Shown here one piece after another: positions 39,914-49,352 of a DNA stretch of 64,000 nucleotides. Positions within the stretch are counted from its first letter, which is position 1; each line of letters opens with the position of its first letter. Made by a program: the position numbers and the translations under genes. This DNA is from Lachnospiraceae bacterium (lineage in GTDB: Bacteria; Bacillota; Clostridia; Lachnospirales; Lachnospiraceae), in assembly GCA_029062895.1 (NCBI GenBank), contig JAIDPF010000071.1, positions 1-64,000 on the forward strand, read 5' to 3'. Below the pieces are notes generated by a model, which saw only the letters and a list, made by a program, of their open reading frames with translations, had not been told where the DNA came from and searched no databases.

Positions 39914-40828
39914 ATGAGTTTATTATCAATTGTTGTTCCCTGTTTTAATGAAGAAGAATCTTTGGATACTTTTTATCAGACGGTGCGGGCAACATTAAAA
40001 CCTCTAAAAATGGACATAGAATATATCTTTGTAGATGATGGATCAAAAGATGGTACACTTTCTAAGCTGAAAGAACTTCGTAAAGCGGATTCGCAAGTTC
40101 ATTATGTTTCCTTCTCCCGTAATTTTGGAAAAGAGGCAGCTATTTTTGCCGGTCTTAGAGAATCCCATGGGGATGCTGCGGTTGTGTTGGATGCGGATCT
40201 TCAACATCCACCATCAGTGATTTTAGAGATGGTCGCTCTATGGGAGGAAGGTTATGAGGTGATCGAGGGAAAGAAGAGCAGTCGTGGCAGGGAATCCTTT
40301 CTTCATAAACTGATGGCAGCCACATTTTATAAGATGATCAGCGGATTTATCAAGATGGATATGAACGACTCTTCGGATTATAAGTTTATGGATCGGAAGG
40401 TAGTGGATGTACTGTGCAGTTTAAAGGAGAGAAATACCTTTTTCAGGGCGTTGTCCTTCTGGACAGGTTTTCGTACCACCGCTATTGATTACGAAGTACA
40501 GGACAGGGTGGCGGGAACGACAAAATGGTCGCCGGTTGCTCTTGTAAGGTATGCCTGTAACAATCTGATCTCATTTACCGTTGCTCCGTTGTATATGATC
40601 GTGGTCGTGGGATTATTATTTTTTGTGATTGGACTGATCCTGACAATCGACGCTGTCGTTGATCATTATATGGGAATTGCTGTGGAGGGTTATCCTACAC
40701 TGCTCGTATTATTGGTTATTGCTACCGGCTGTATTATGTTTTCCATCGGCATTGTCGGGATCTATATTGCCAAGATCTATGATGAAATAAAAGAAAGACC
40801 GCAGTACATTATAAGGGAAAGAGAATAA
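39914..40828 (+). CDS. GtrB/DPM1-like GT2 (polyprenyl-phosphate sugar synthase)
   Basis: LSIVVPCFNEEESLDTFYQTV...FVDDGSKDGTL...VSFSRNFGKEAAIFAGL...DADLQHPP; two C-terminal TM. Confidence 0.93.
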   Translation: MSLLSIVVPCFNEEESLDTFYQTVRATLKPLKMDIEYIFVDDGSKDGTLSKLKELRKADSQVHYVSFSRNFGKEAAIFAGLRESHGDAAVVLDADLQHPPSVILEMVALWEEGYEVIEGKKSSRGRESFLHKLMAATFYKMISGFIKMDMNDSSDYKFMDRKVVDVLCSLKERNTFFRALSFWTGFRTTAIDYEVQDRVAGTTKWSPVALVRYACNNLISFTVAPLYMIVVVGLLFFVIGLILTIDAVVDHYMGIAVEGYPTLLVLLVIATGCIMFSIGIVGIYIAKIYDEIKERPQYIIRERE

Positions 40829-40836
40829 ATTTTTAT

Positions 40837-42267
40837 ATGACTTTTACAACGATAGAATTTGCCATATTCATGGCAGTTACATTTGTTATATATTATTTGA
40901 CACCCGGTAAGTTCCAGTGGATCATTCTTCTGCTTGCCAATGGATATTTTTATTATCAGACAGGTTGGAAGAGTGCGCTTTTTCTGTTGGCGGTAGTTCT
41001 GGTTTCCTATGCTTTCGGTCTGCTGATCGAAAAGACCGGACAGAAACGGTATGCCGTGGCAGTAACGGTGATTCTGTTTGTATTGCTTTTATGTGTGATG
41101 CGTATGCCGTTTGCAAGTATGATCATGCCCCTCGGACTTTCTTTTTACACGCTACAGTGCATTGGGTATTGTATTGAAGTACATCGACAGACGGTTCCGG
41201 CGGAGAAAAATCTTTTGAAATATGCGTTATATATTTCGTTTTTCCCCCATGTTTTACAGGGACCGTTTGCGGATTACAAGGAACTAAGAGATCAGCTGCT
41301 TTCACCGCATCGTTTTGATTATGATATGGCGCTTAGGGGATGTTATCGGATTGCATTCGGACTGATGAAAAAACTGGTGATCGCTGATCGGATCGGATAT
41401 GTAGTAGATCAGGTATATGAGACGGGAGAAGGGTATTATGGAGTTACTGTCCTGATCGTTATGATTTTATACGCAGTTCAGCTTTATACGGATTTTTCGG
41501 GTTATATGGACATGGCGGTCGGCAGCGCGTTGCTGCTTGGTATTAAGATCCGGGAAAATTTCAATGTCCCTTATGGTTCCAAATCCATGTCGGAATTTTG
41601 GCGAAGATGGCATATCAGTTTAGGGCTGTGGTTTAAGAATTATGTTTTCTATCCGGTACAAAGAACAAAGTTGTGCGATAAAATCCGTAAAACGATGAAG
41701 AAAAAAAAGAACCGCTATGGTATGAATGTGTTTCCTACGGCAATTTCACTGACCGCTGTATGGACACTGATCGGGTTGTGGCACGGATTTGATTGGAACT
41801 ATCTTTGTTATGACTGGTTCTGCGGGCTGATCATCATTTCAGCTGAGTTGTTAAAACCGGTTTATGATAAGGTGAATCAGAGCGCACCGAAGATATTTGC
41901 CTCCAGATGGATGGATATACTTCGTACCCTCAGAACATTTTTGCTGGTTTCTTTCAGTTTTCTGTTTTTCCGTCCGGATACCATGGAAGTGACCATGAGA
42001 ATGATGCGGAATCTGTTTACGCAGCCTAATGTATATCAAACGGCGGAATTTATCTATTGGCATGTTTATGATTTGTTCTTGATCGCTGTTCCACTGTTGA
42101 TCCTCGGTGTGGTGGATGGTATGAAATACAAAGGAATCGATGTTTATGAAAGATTTCACAGGTTCCCGGCGGTGTTGCGCTACGCGGTCTATGTGGGGGG
42201 CATATTGCTGATCTACATTACAAAAGGAGATATGTCCAGCGGGGGATTTGCATACTACGTATTTTAA
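40837..42267 (+). CDS. MBOAT family O-acyltransferase (DltB/AlgI-like)
   Basis: PLGLSFYTLQCIGYCIEVHR...FFPHVLQGPFADYKEL...SMSEFWRRWHISLGLWFKNYVFYPV...GLWHGFDWNYL. Confidence 0.95.
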   Translation: MTFTTIEFAIFMAVTFVIYYLTPGKFQWIILLLANGYFYYQTGWKSALFLLAVVLVSYAFGLLIEKTGQKRYAVAVTVILFVLLLCVMRMPFASMIMPLGLSFYTLQCIGYCIEVHRQTVPAEKNLLKYALYISFFPHVLQGPFADYKELRDQLLSPHRFDYDMALRGCYRIAFGLMKKLVIADRIGYVVDQVYETGEGYYGVTVLIVMILYAVQLYTDFSGYMDMAVGSALLLGIKIRENFNVPYGSKSMSEFWRRWHISLGLWFKNYVFYPVQRTKLCDKIRKTMKKKKNRYGMNVFPTAISLTAVWTLIGLWHGFDWNYLCYDWFCGLIIISAELLKPVYDKVNQSAPKIFASRWMDILRTLRTFLLVSFSFLFFRPDTMEVTMRMMRNLFTQPNVYQTAEFIYWHVYDLFLIAVPLLILGVVDGMKYKGIDVYERFHRFPAVLRYAVYVGGILLIYITKGDMSSGGFAYYVF

Positions 42268-42300
42268 ATATGCAGGTGAAATTTTGAAAGAGGTTAGGAA

Positions 42301-43278
42301 TTGAAAAAATTTGGTTTGTTTATCCTAAAATTTATCGTAGTGCTGGGGTTGGCGTATGGTGCATATTATGCGCTATTCTGGTTTTTATGGCAGTCTGAGA
42401 TCTGCCCTGATGCCTATGATCATGCGTATCAGAAGGCGTTGCTTTTGCAATATCAGGCATTGGCAGAGGAAGACAGGGATCCTGAGGTGATCGTATTTGG
42501 CTCCTCTTATGTACCCTTTGGCATTGATGTAACTGTGATGGAGGAAGAACTGGACAGGCCGGTTCAGATCCTTGGTATCGAGGCGGGAATTGGGATTCCG
42601 GTTTTGGTAGATATTTTATACGAGACAGCAAAGCCAGGGGATACGATCGTTTATATGCTTGGAAAGTCTAATTGGTATAATGAGGACTTTATGGTGATTT
42701 CCGCTGCTTTGGAAAGTGATAAGGAACGGTTGACGCACTATTGGAGTTTACGGGTGGGAACACTGGACAGTTATCGCAACAAAATGATCTGGAGAAAGCT
42801 ATACGCTTTATTTGCCGGTGATCTGGTGGAGATGGTCCGTTCCGGGATTTCCAGCAATGAGCAGGTGTATTCTCTGGATTCCTTTGATGAAAGAGGTAAT
42901 ATGACAGCTCTTAGGGAAGGCAATCTGATCGGAACAGAGGTATCTCCGACAGATACTTTATGCTTTGAGGATATGGAACTGGAAACAATGGATATGCTGA
43001 ATGAATTTGCGCTCTGGTGCGAGGAAGAGAATATTACTTTTGTAATAGCATATTCCATGATCATTGATGGTTCCTTGATCGAAACGGAGGAGGACCTTGC
43101 GCAGTATCACCAGCAGATGACGGATTATATGAATGCGGATATTCTTGGGATTCCGCAGGATTATTTCCTGCCGGTAGAATATTTTTATAATCACTCAGCC
43201 CATTTGAATTCGGAGGGTGCAAAACAGTATTCCTTGATTTTGTCAGAACAGATACAGGAATATGAGAGAAGAAAATAA
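42301..43278 (+). CDS. SGNH/DltD-like MBOAT partner protein
   Basis: Single N-term TM; VIVFGSSYVPFGIDVTVMEEEL; adjacent to MBOAT; C-term HLNSEGAKQYS resembling the D/HxxH block. Confidence 0.65.
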   Translation: MKKFGLFILKFIVVLGLAYGAYYALFWFLWQSEICPDAYDHAYQKALLLQYQALAEEDRDPEVIVFGSSYVPFGIDVTVMEEELDRPVQILGIEAGIGIPVLVDILYETAKPGDTIVYMLGKSNWYNEDFMVISAALESDKERLTHYWSLRVGTLDSYRNKMIWRKLYALFAGDLVEMVRSGISSNEQVYSLDSFDERGNMTALREGNLIGTEVSPTDTLCFEDMELETMDMLNEFALWCEEENITFVIAYSMIIDGSLIETEEDLAQYHQQMTDYMNADILGIPQDYFLPVEYFYNHSAHLNSEGAKQYSLILSEQIQEYERRK

Positions 43279-43294
43279 AAAGGAGTCATATAAT

Positions 43295-44710
43295 ATGAAA
43301 AAGGCAATTGACAAATCAAAGATTATGGTGTTAGTGCCTCTTGTATTAACCGGGATTACATTCTATTATTGCGATATTAATTCTAATATCAGGCAGGGAA
43401 TCAATGTCTGGGAGGCATTGTTCTCGGGACAATTCTTTCATTATTACAGTATTAACCTGAAATCTCTCGAAAATGGCGAAATGATACACCCGGCTAATTA
43501 TGATATGGTAATGAATATCCTTATGGGTATCTGGCAATTGCCGCTTTATATTTTGGAAAAAATACTAAATACAAATATACAAAATTATACATTAGCAAAG
43601 ATTTGGGGTGAGTTATATCCTATCATTGCGATTGTATATTCGGGAAAAATCTTAAGAAAAATTGCTTTGGAGATTTCCATGAGTAATGAACAGGCTGAAA
43701 ATGCAGTATTTATGTTCCTGACCGGAACATATGCATTAACTGTAGCTGGAGTGATTGGACAAGCAGACACGATTGGCATAATGTTTATATTGTTGGCTAT
43801 GGAAAATTTGATAAAAGACAATCAGAGGAGATTTTTGTTCTTTTTTATCATTGCGGCACAATGCAAATTTTTTGCGCTATTTATTTTTATACCTATCATA
43901 CTTTTAAGGGAGAAAAATTTATTTAAAATCGCTTTGCAGACATTTGCACCACTGCTTGTCAGCTTTTTAATCGATTTACCATTTAAAATGATTGATCCGT
44001 TAGGAACGGCTTCCAAAAAAACACGTCTTCATGCCATGCTTTATGATATGACAGAGAATAGAATATCTTTGATGGGTGTAGATATTTCCGTAATTTTTAT
44101 TGTATTTTCCGTCATATGCCTTTTTGCATATCTTCATAATAAACCAGAGAAACCGGATCTTGGCAAATGGTATTTGTATCTGGGCTTATGCTCTATTTTA
44201 TCTACGTTAGTCTGTTACAGAGATTATCCATATTGGTTGATTTATGTTTCTCCCTTTATAAGTATTCTTATCTTTTTAAAAAGGGAAAATTTATTGAGAA
44301 GAGTTCTGCTGGAGACAATAGCGTCTTTGAGTTTGACCGTTGGTTTTCTCATTTTTTTCCACGGATCATATGCCGTAAATTATCTTTTGCTACAACAAAT
44401 TTATCCGGCAGATATTATCAATGTAGAAAAGATAAATTCTGTTTATGATATTATAATGACGGAAAATTATTGTAACGCATGGACACTTACTTATGGTATT
44501 TTTATTGCCTGGGCAATCGGATTTTTAATTAGTTATTTTCCGGATCGGGTGGAAAACGGGGAAAATGAATTAATTGATAAAGAGAAAAATGAGAATCATG
44601 AGACAGATTCAAAGCAGATTCATTTATTATTATGGTTGAGGGCAATCGGAGGCTATGTTATTTGTAACATTTCCCTTTTTATTTATTTTGCATTGAAAAT
44701 GAAAGGATAA
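43295..44710 (+). CDS. Multi-TM membrane protein (GT-C-like mannosyltransferase candidate)
   Basis: Multiple TM segments; PANYDMVMNILMGIWQLPLYILEKI; visibly AT-richer than neighbours. Confidence 0.55.
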   Translation: MKKAIDKSKIMVLVPLVLTGITFYYCDINSNIRQGINVWEALFSGQFFHYYSINLKSLENGEMIHPANYDMVMNILMGIWQLPLYILEKILNTNIQNYTLAKIWGELYPIIAIVYSGKILRKIALEISMSNEQAENAVFMFLTGTYALTVAGVIGQADTIGIMFILLAMENLIKDNQRRFLFFFIIAAQCKFFALFIFIPIILLREKNLFKIALQTFAPLLVSFLIDLPFKMIDPLGTASKKTRLHAMLYDMTENRISLMGVDISVIFIVFSVICLFAYLHNKPEKPDLGKWYLYLGLCSILSTLVCYRDYPYWLIYVSPFISILIFLKRENLLRRVLLETIASLSLTVGFLIFFHGSYAVNYLLLQQIYPADIINVEKINSVYDIIMTENYCNAWTLTYGIFIAWAIGFLISYFPDRVENGENELIDKEKNENHETDSKQIHLLLWLRAIGGYVICNISLFIYFALKMKG

Positions 44711-44731
44711 GTTAGAAAAAGGAAGGAAACT

Positions 44732-46474
44732 ATGCTACCCACATTTTTGCAACTCAAAAAGAATAGTAAAAAAGCGCAGAAGGATACAGCAGAATTCCGT
44801 ATGGTATTGATTGGGGACTGTGCGACGCAGCATATCGCGCAGGCAGTTTCCGGATACGCATACGAGGAAGGAATCGGTCTGGAGCTTCTGGATACGGATT
44901 ATGATCAGATTTTTGCCCAGGTGATGGATTCGGATTCGGAGCTTTACCAGTATCAGGCGGATGCAATATTGATTGTAATGTGCACAGAAAAGTTGTATGA
45001 AGCATATTGTGGAGTGCCGATTGGCGACAGGGGCAGATTTGCTGCGGAGAAATATGAGGAGATCTGCAGAATCTGGAAAAGACTGCAGGAATATAACCAT
45101 CCGGTAACAGGCAAAAAAATGAAGATCCTGCAGTTTAATTTTGCGGAAGTAGACGACAGGAGCTTTGGTAATTATGCCAATTGTGTAGAGAACTCTTTCC
45201 TGTGGCAGCTTAGAAAATTAAACGTTCTTTTAATGCAGGGGGCTCAGAACGAGGGAATCTATCTTGTAGACATATCTTATGTGCAGAATTTGTATGGAAG
45301 ACAAAGGTTTCATGATGAAAAGCTTTACTATATCGCGAAGATGCCATTTTCCACAGAGACGCTTCCGGCAATCGCAAGAGAGGTCATAAGCATCATCAAA
45401 GCGATTATGGCAAGGTTAAAAAAATGTGTGATTCTTGATCTTGACCAGACATTGTGGGGCGGTGTGATTGGAGACGACGGACTGGAAGGCATCCAGATCG
45501 GAGAACTTGGTATAGGACATGCATTTCAGGAATTTCAACTCTGGCTTAAGGAATTGACGAAGCGCGGCATTATCTTGGCAGTATGCAGTAAAAATGATGA
45601 GGAGAAGGCAAAGGAGCCATTTTTAAAGCATCCGGAAATGGTACTGCGGCTGGAGGATATCGCGGTTTTTATCGCAAACTGGGAGGATAAGGCGGGTAAT
45701 ATCAAGAAAATTGTTGAGATCCTGAATCTTGGCATGGACAGTTTTGTATTTATAGACGACAATCCTTTTGAACGGAATCTGGTAAGAAGTATGCTTCCGG
45801 AGGTTACTGTGCCGGAGCTTCCGGAGGATCCGGCGCTGTATCTTTCCTATCTGAAGGAACAGAATCTGTTTGAGACGATTTCTTATAGTGAGGCGGATCA
45901 GGACAGAACAAGACAGTACCGTGAGGAAGCAGGAAGAACTTCTTTGAAACAGCAGTTTGCGACTTATGAAGAATATCTTGAACAGCTTGGTATGGTGGCG
46001 GAAGCGAAGCCGTTTGATGCGTTTCATATTCCCAGAATCGCGCAGTTGTCCCAGCGATCCAATCAGTTTAATCTGCGTACAGTACGGTACACGGAGGAGG
46101 AGGCAGCTGGACTTGCGGAGGACGATAGGTATATTACCCTGTATTTTACTTTGAAAGATAAGTTTGGCGATCACGGATTAATCAGCCTAGTGGTCATGAA
46201 GAAAGAAGAAGATACGTTGTTTATTGAAAACTGGCTGATGAGCTGCAGGGTATTGAAACGGACGATGGAAACCTTTGTGGTTAATACGATGCTGGAAGAA
46301 GCCAAAAAGGCGGACGCAGTAAGAGTTGTGGGAGAATATATCAAGACACCTAAGAATGCAATGGTGGAGCATCTTTATGAAGAGATGGGATTTCATCCGC
46401 TGGGAGAAGGAAAATATGAAATTATAACGGCAGCTTATCAGAAACAGAAAACATGGATAGAGCGTGCGGAATAA
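44732..46474 (+). CDS. FkbH-like HAD-IIIC family protein
   Basis: CVILDLDQTLWGGVIGDDGLEGI; VCSKNDEEKAKEPF; FIDDNPFERNLVR; RSNQFNLRTVRYTEEE; FGDHGLISLVV. Confidence 0.95.
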   Translation: MLPTFLQLKKNSKKAQKDTAEFRMVLIGDCATQHIAQAVSGYAYEEGIGLELLDTDYDQIFAQVMDSDSELYQYQADAILIVMCTEKLYEAYCGVPIGDRGRFAAEKYEEICRIWKRLQEYNHPVTGKKMKILQFNFAEVDDRSFGNYANCVENSFLWQLRKLNVLLMQGAQNEGIYLVDISYVQNLYGRQRFHDEKLYYIAKMPFSTETLPAIAREVISIIKAIMARLKKCVILDLDQTLWGGVIGDDGLEGIQIGELGIGHAFQEFQLWLKELTKRGIILAVCSKNDEEKAKEPFLKHPEMVLRLEDIAVFIANWEDKAGNIKKIVEILNLGMDSFVFIDDNPFERNLVRSMLPEVTVPELPEDPALYLSYLKEQNLFETISYSEADQDRTRQYREEAGRTSLKQQFATYEEYLEQLGMVAEAKPFDAFHIPRIAQLSQRSNQFNLRTVRYTEEEAAGLAEDDRYITLYFTLKDKFGDHGLISLVVMKKEEDTLFIENWLMSCRVLKRTMETFVVNTMLEEAKKADAVRVVGEYIKTPKNAMVEHLYEEMGFHPLGEGKYEIITAAYQKQKTWIERAE

Positions 46475-46484
46475 CAGCGGATGC

Positions 46485-46513
46485 TTGTGGCATACTAAAA
46501 TATATGATATAAT
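46485..46513 (+). promoter_or_regulatory. Putative internal sigma-A promoter (TTGTGG-N17-TATAAT, extended -10 TGA)
   Basis: ttgtggcatactaaaatatatgatataat, 18 nt upstream of the ACP start codon. Confidence 0.5.
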
Positions 46514-46530
46514 CAGATGCATGGAGGAGA

Positions 46531-46770
46531 ATGATGAGCAGAGAAGAGATCTTAAAAAAAGTAAATGATATCTTTCATGATGTATTTGAGGATGATTCGA
46601 TTGTTGTTGTGGAAGAGACAACAGCGGATGACGTGGAAGACTGGGACAGCCTGATGCATATTACGCTGATTTCTGAGGTGGAGTCGGCTTTTGGATTTAA
46701 GTTTCAGATGAAAGATGTTGTGGGGATGAAGAATGTTGGAGAAATGATTGATATTATACAAAGCCACTGA
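46531..46770 (+). CDS. Acyl carrier protein
   Basis: 79 aa; DDVEDWDSLMHITLISEVESAFGFKF phosphopantetheine-site motif. Confidence 0.93.
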   Translation: MMSREEILKKVNDIFHDVFEDDSIVVVEETTADDVEDWDSLMHITLISEVESAFGFKFQMKDVVGMKNVGEMIDIIQSH

Positions 46771-46841
46771 ATTGAAGTCTTTAAGAATTTTAGGGACCGT
46801 ATCGATATATGATCCTGAAAAAGAAAGGCTGGTTTTAACAA

Positions 46842-47258
46842 ATGAATCATTACACACTGGAAGAATTGACTACGGGGATGACAGAATCCTTTCAGGTGAC
46901 TGTTACAAAAGAAATGCAGGAGCAGTTTACCGCTCTTTCGGGGGATGTTAATCCGATGCATCTGACAGAAGCATATGCCAGGGAACACGGATATGAACAC
47001 AGGCTTGTTTATGGGATGCTTACGGCATCCTTTTATTCGACTTTGGCAGGGGTTTATCTGCCGGGAGAGCATTGTATCTTCCATGAGATCCATACGACGT
47101 TCAACGCGCCTGTTTATGAAGGGGACGAACTGACGGTGACGGGGGAGGTCATGGAGATTCATGAGGGATTTCGGAGAGTGAAAATAAAGGCATATATTAA
47201 AAATGCGAAGGGAAAGAAAGTATCGAGGGCGACGCTGGTTGTTGGATGTAAAGCGTGA
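46842..47258 (+). CDS. MaoC-like dehydratase
   Basis: ALSGDVNPMHLTEAYAREHGYEHRLVYGMLTASFYSTL hydratase-2 motif. Confidence 0.9.
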   Translation: MNHYTLEELTTGMTESFQVTVTKEMQEQFTALSGDVNPMHLTEAYAREHGYEHRLVYGMLTASFYSTLAGVYLPGEHCIFHEIHTTFNAPVYEGDELTVTGEVMEIHEGFRRVKIKAYIKNAKGKKVSRATLVVGCKA

Positions 47259-47298
47259 TCCGTCAGGGAATAGTGATTTGGAAAGGCAGCTATAAGGT

Positions 47299-48093
47299 AT
47301 GGAGAAGGAACGCAGAGATTTCGGTAAAACGTATTTGATCATTGGAGCGTCTTCTGATGTTGCTGTGGAATATATCAGAAGTCTTGCAAAACATGCCCGC
47401 AAAAACGCCAAAAATCCCATTTTAATATTTGCGCATTATTATAAAAATAAGGATAAGCTGGAAGAGATCGCCAAGGAATATTCCGGGATCGAGTTAAAAA
47501 TTCTACAGGCTGACCTGACGGATGAGGATCAGGCATTGAAACTTGTCAATCGAGTGATGCAGTATGTTAAATATCCCAATTATATTCTTCATTTTCCGGC
47601 GGTCACATTTGATTATATGCGTTATCGGGAGATCGATACGGATTATTTAAGGCAGGAGATGAATGTCCAGCTATATTCGTTCTTAATTATTACAAGGGAG
47701 TTTCTTCCACTGATGCAAAAGGAATATGGCAACAGGGTGCTGGTAATGCTTTCCTCTTATGTGGAGGATGAACTTCCGCCAAAATTTATGCCAGATTATA
47801 TCGTAGCAAAATATGCGCTGCTGGGAGCTATGAAGGCGGCAGCCTCAGAGTATGGAGGGAAGAATCTGAAGATCAATGGGATCTCTCCGATCATGATGGA
47901 CACCAAATTCCTATCCAAAATGGATCCAAGAATCAAGGAAATGACAGCAATGAAAAGTCCAATCAACAGAGTGCCGAACCCGGAGGAGCTGATCCCTTAT
48001 ATTGATGAGCTGTTGGATTCCGGCTGCACGAAAAACGGCTATAATCTGGTAGTAGACGAATCATATTTTGAAGCAAAGGAGCCAGAGGAATGA
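47299..48093 (+). CDS. SDR family oxidoreductase
   Basis: YLIIGASSDVAVEYIRSL; VMLSS...PDYIVAKYALLGAMKAAASEYG S-Y-K triad. Confidence 0.9.
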   Translation: MEKERRDFGKTYLIIGASSDVAVEYIRSLAKHARKNAKNPILIFAHYYKNKDKLEEIAKEYSGIELKILQADLTDEDQALKLVNRVMQYVKYPNYILHFPAVTFDYMRYREIDTDYLRQEMNVQLYSFLIITREFLPLMQKEYGNRVLVMLSSYVEDELPPKFMPDYIVAKYALLGAMKAAASEYGGKNLKINGISPIMMDTKFLSKMDPRIKEMTAMKSPINRVPNPEELIPYIDELLDSGCTKNGYNLVVDESYFEAKEPEE

Positions 48094-49337
48094 TCAAGCT
48101 GGCAATACTATTTCAGGAAGATGAGATGGAGCATATGGATCTTTCTCATCCGGAATCCGGCAATCCCGGAGTCGGCGGAACGGCATTCTGTTTTCTGCTT
48201 CTGATGAAATATCTGAATCATTATCAGGATACGGTTGACTATACGGTGTATCAGTTAAAAGAAAATCTCCTTCCGGCGAAAAAAGCAGAGAAAGTGGATT
48301 CTATCCGGGAAGCGCTGGAACGGGCTGTATTAGATGGGAACGGGATGATCTTGATCAGAAATCATCAGACAAAAGAAACCTATGAACTGATGGCAGATTA
48401 TCCATTAAAATATATTGTCTGGATGCACAATAAACTGACGATTGAAGAGATCCGTCTGCTGGATCGGTGGGAGGCTGTCAGCCGTATTATCTGCGTCGGG
48501 CGGGAGATGTATGATTATTATTTGGATGATAACATTATCCGTAAGATGGATGTGGTCAGGAATATGTTCGTGCCGCCTGCGGGGGAGATGGTCAGAGGGG
48601 ATAAGTATCCGCTGTATGTGACTTATACCGGAAGCCTGACATATGATAAAAATTTTCATTTGTTGGCAGCGGCTTGGAAAGAGATCATCAGTCAGGTGCC
48701 GGATGCGCAGCTCCATGTCATCGGTTCCGGAAAGCTGTACGACCAGAACAGCGTGATGGGAGCCATGGGGATCGCGGATAAGGAATACGAGGAGCTGTTT
48801 CTTCCCTTTCTTTGCGATAAGGAGGGCAGACTGCTGCCTTCCGTATTTTTTCATGGGATCATGGGGGAGGAAAAGTATGAGATCTACAGACAGTCGGCAG
48901 TGGGGGTAGTCAATCCCATGGCGACGGAGACTTTCTGCTTATCTGCAATCGAAAAGGGAGCCTGTGGTATTCCTGTTGTGTCACGCCGCAAAAATGGTCT
49001 GTTGGATACGGTACAGGATGGGAAAACGGGAATTCTTTATAAAGATGTAAAACAGCTTGCATCAGTGATCGTTGATCTTCTTTTGGACAAAGAAAAAAAT
49101 ATTCGCATGGGGCAGGCGGCAGCGGAATTCGCAAGAAACGAATTTCTTCCTGACAGGATTATGGGAGAATGGATTCGGATTTTTCAGGAGACATGGGCGG
49201 GACTTTCTGCGGCATATCGTAAACCTGTTTCCAATTATGATAATAATGGAAAGTGGGTACGAAGGATTTGGCATGGAATACACAGGGTTCCATTTCTTAG
49301 GTGGATTCCCTCCATTCATGATCTTCAGAAAAAGTAG
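48090..49337 (+). CDS. Glycosyltransferase family 4-like
   Basis: YVTYTGSLTYDKNFHLLAAAWKEI...NPMATETFCLSAIEKGACGIPVVSRRKNGLLDTV. Confidence 0.85.
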   Translation: MIKLAILFQEDEMEHMDLSHPESGNPGVGGTAFCFLLLMKYLNHYQDTVDYTVYQLKENLLPAKKAEKVDSIREALERAVLDGNGMILIRNHQTKETYELMADYPLKYIVWMHNKLTIEEIRLLDRWEAVSRIICVGREMYDYYLDDNIIRKMDVVRNMFVPPAGEMVRGDKYPLYVTYTGSLTYDKNFHLLAAAWKEIISQVPDAQLHVIGSGKLYDQNSVMGAMGIADKEYEELFLPFLCDKEGRLLPSVFFHGIMGEEKYEIYRQSAVGVVNPMATETFCLSAIEKGACGIPVVSRRKNGLLDTVQDGKTGILYKDVKQLASVIVDLLLDKEKNIRMGQAAAEFARNEFLPDRIMGEWIRIFQETWAGLSAAYRKPVSNYDNNGKWVRRIWHGIHRVPFLRWIPSIHDLQKK

Positions 49338-49352
49338 CGGCAAGATAGAAAT

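Noticed and set aside
45623-46174. 183-aa minus-strand ORF opposite FkbH
   Set aside because: Antisense shadow of a conserved gene; no motif, no ribosome-binding context.
46704-47420. 238-aa minus-strand ORF opposite ACP/MaoC/SDR
   Set aside because: Spans three convincing plus-strand genes in antisense; no family motif.
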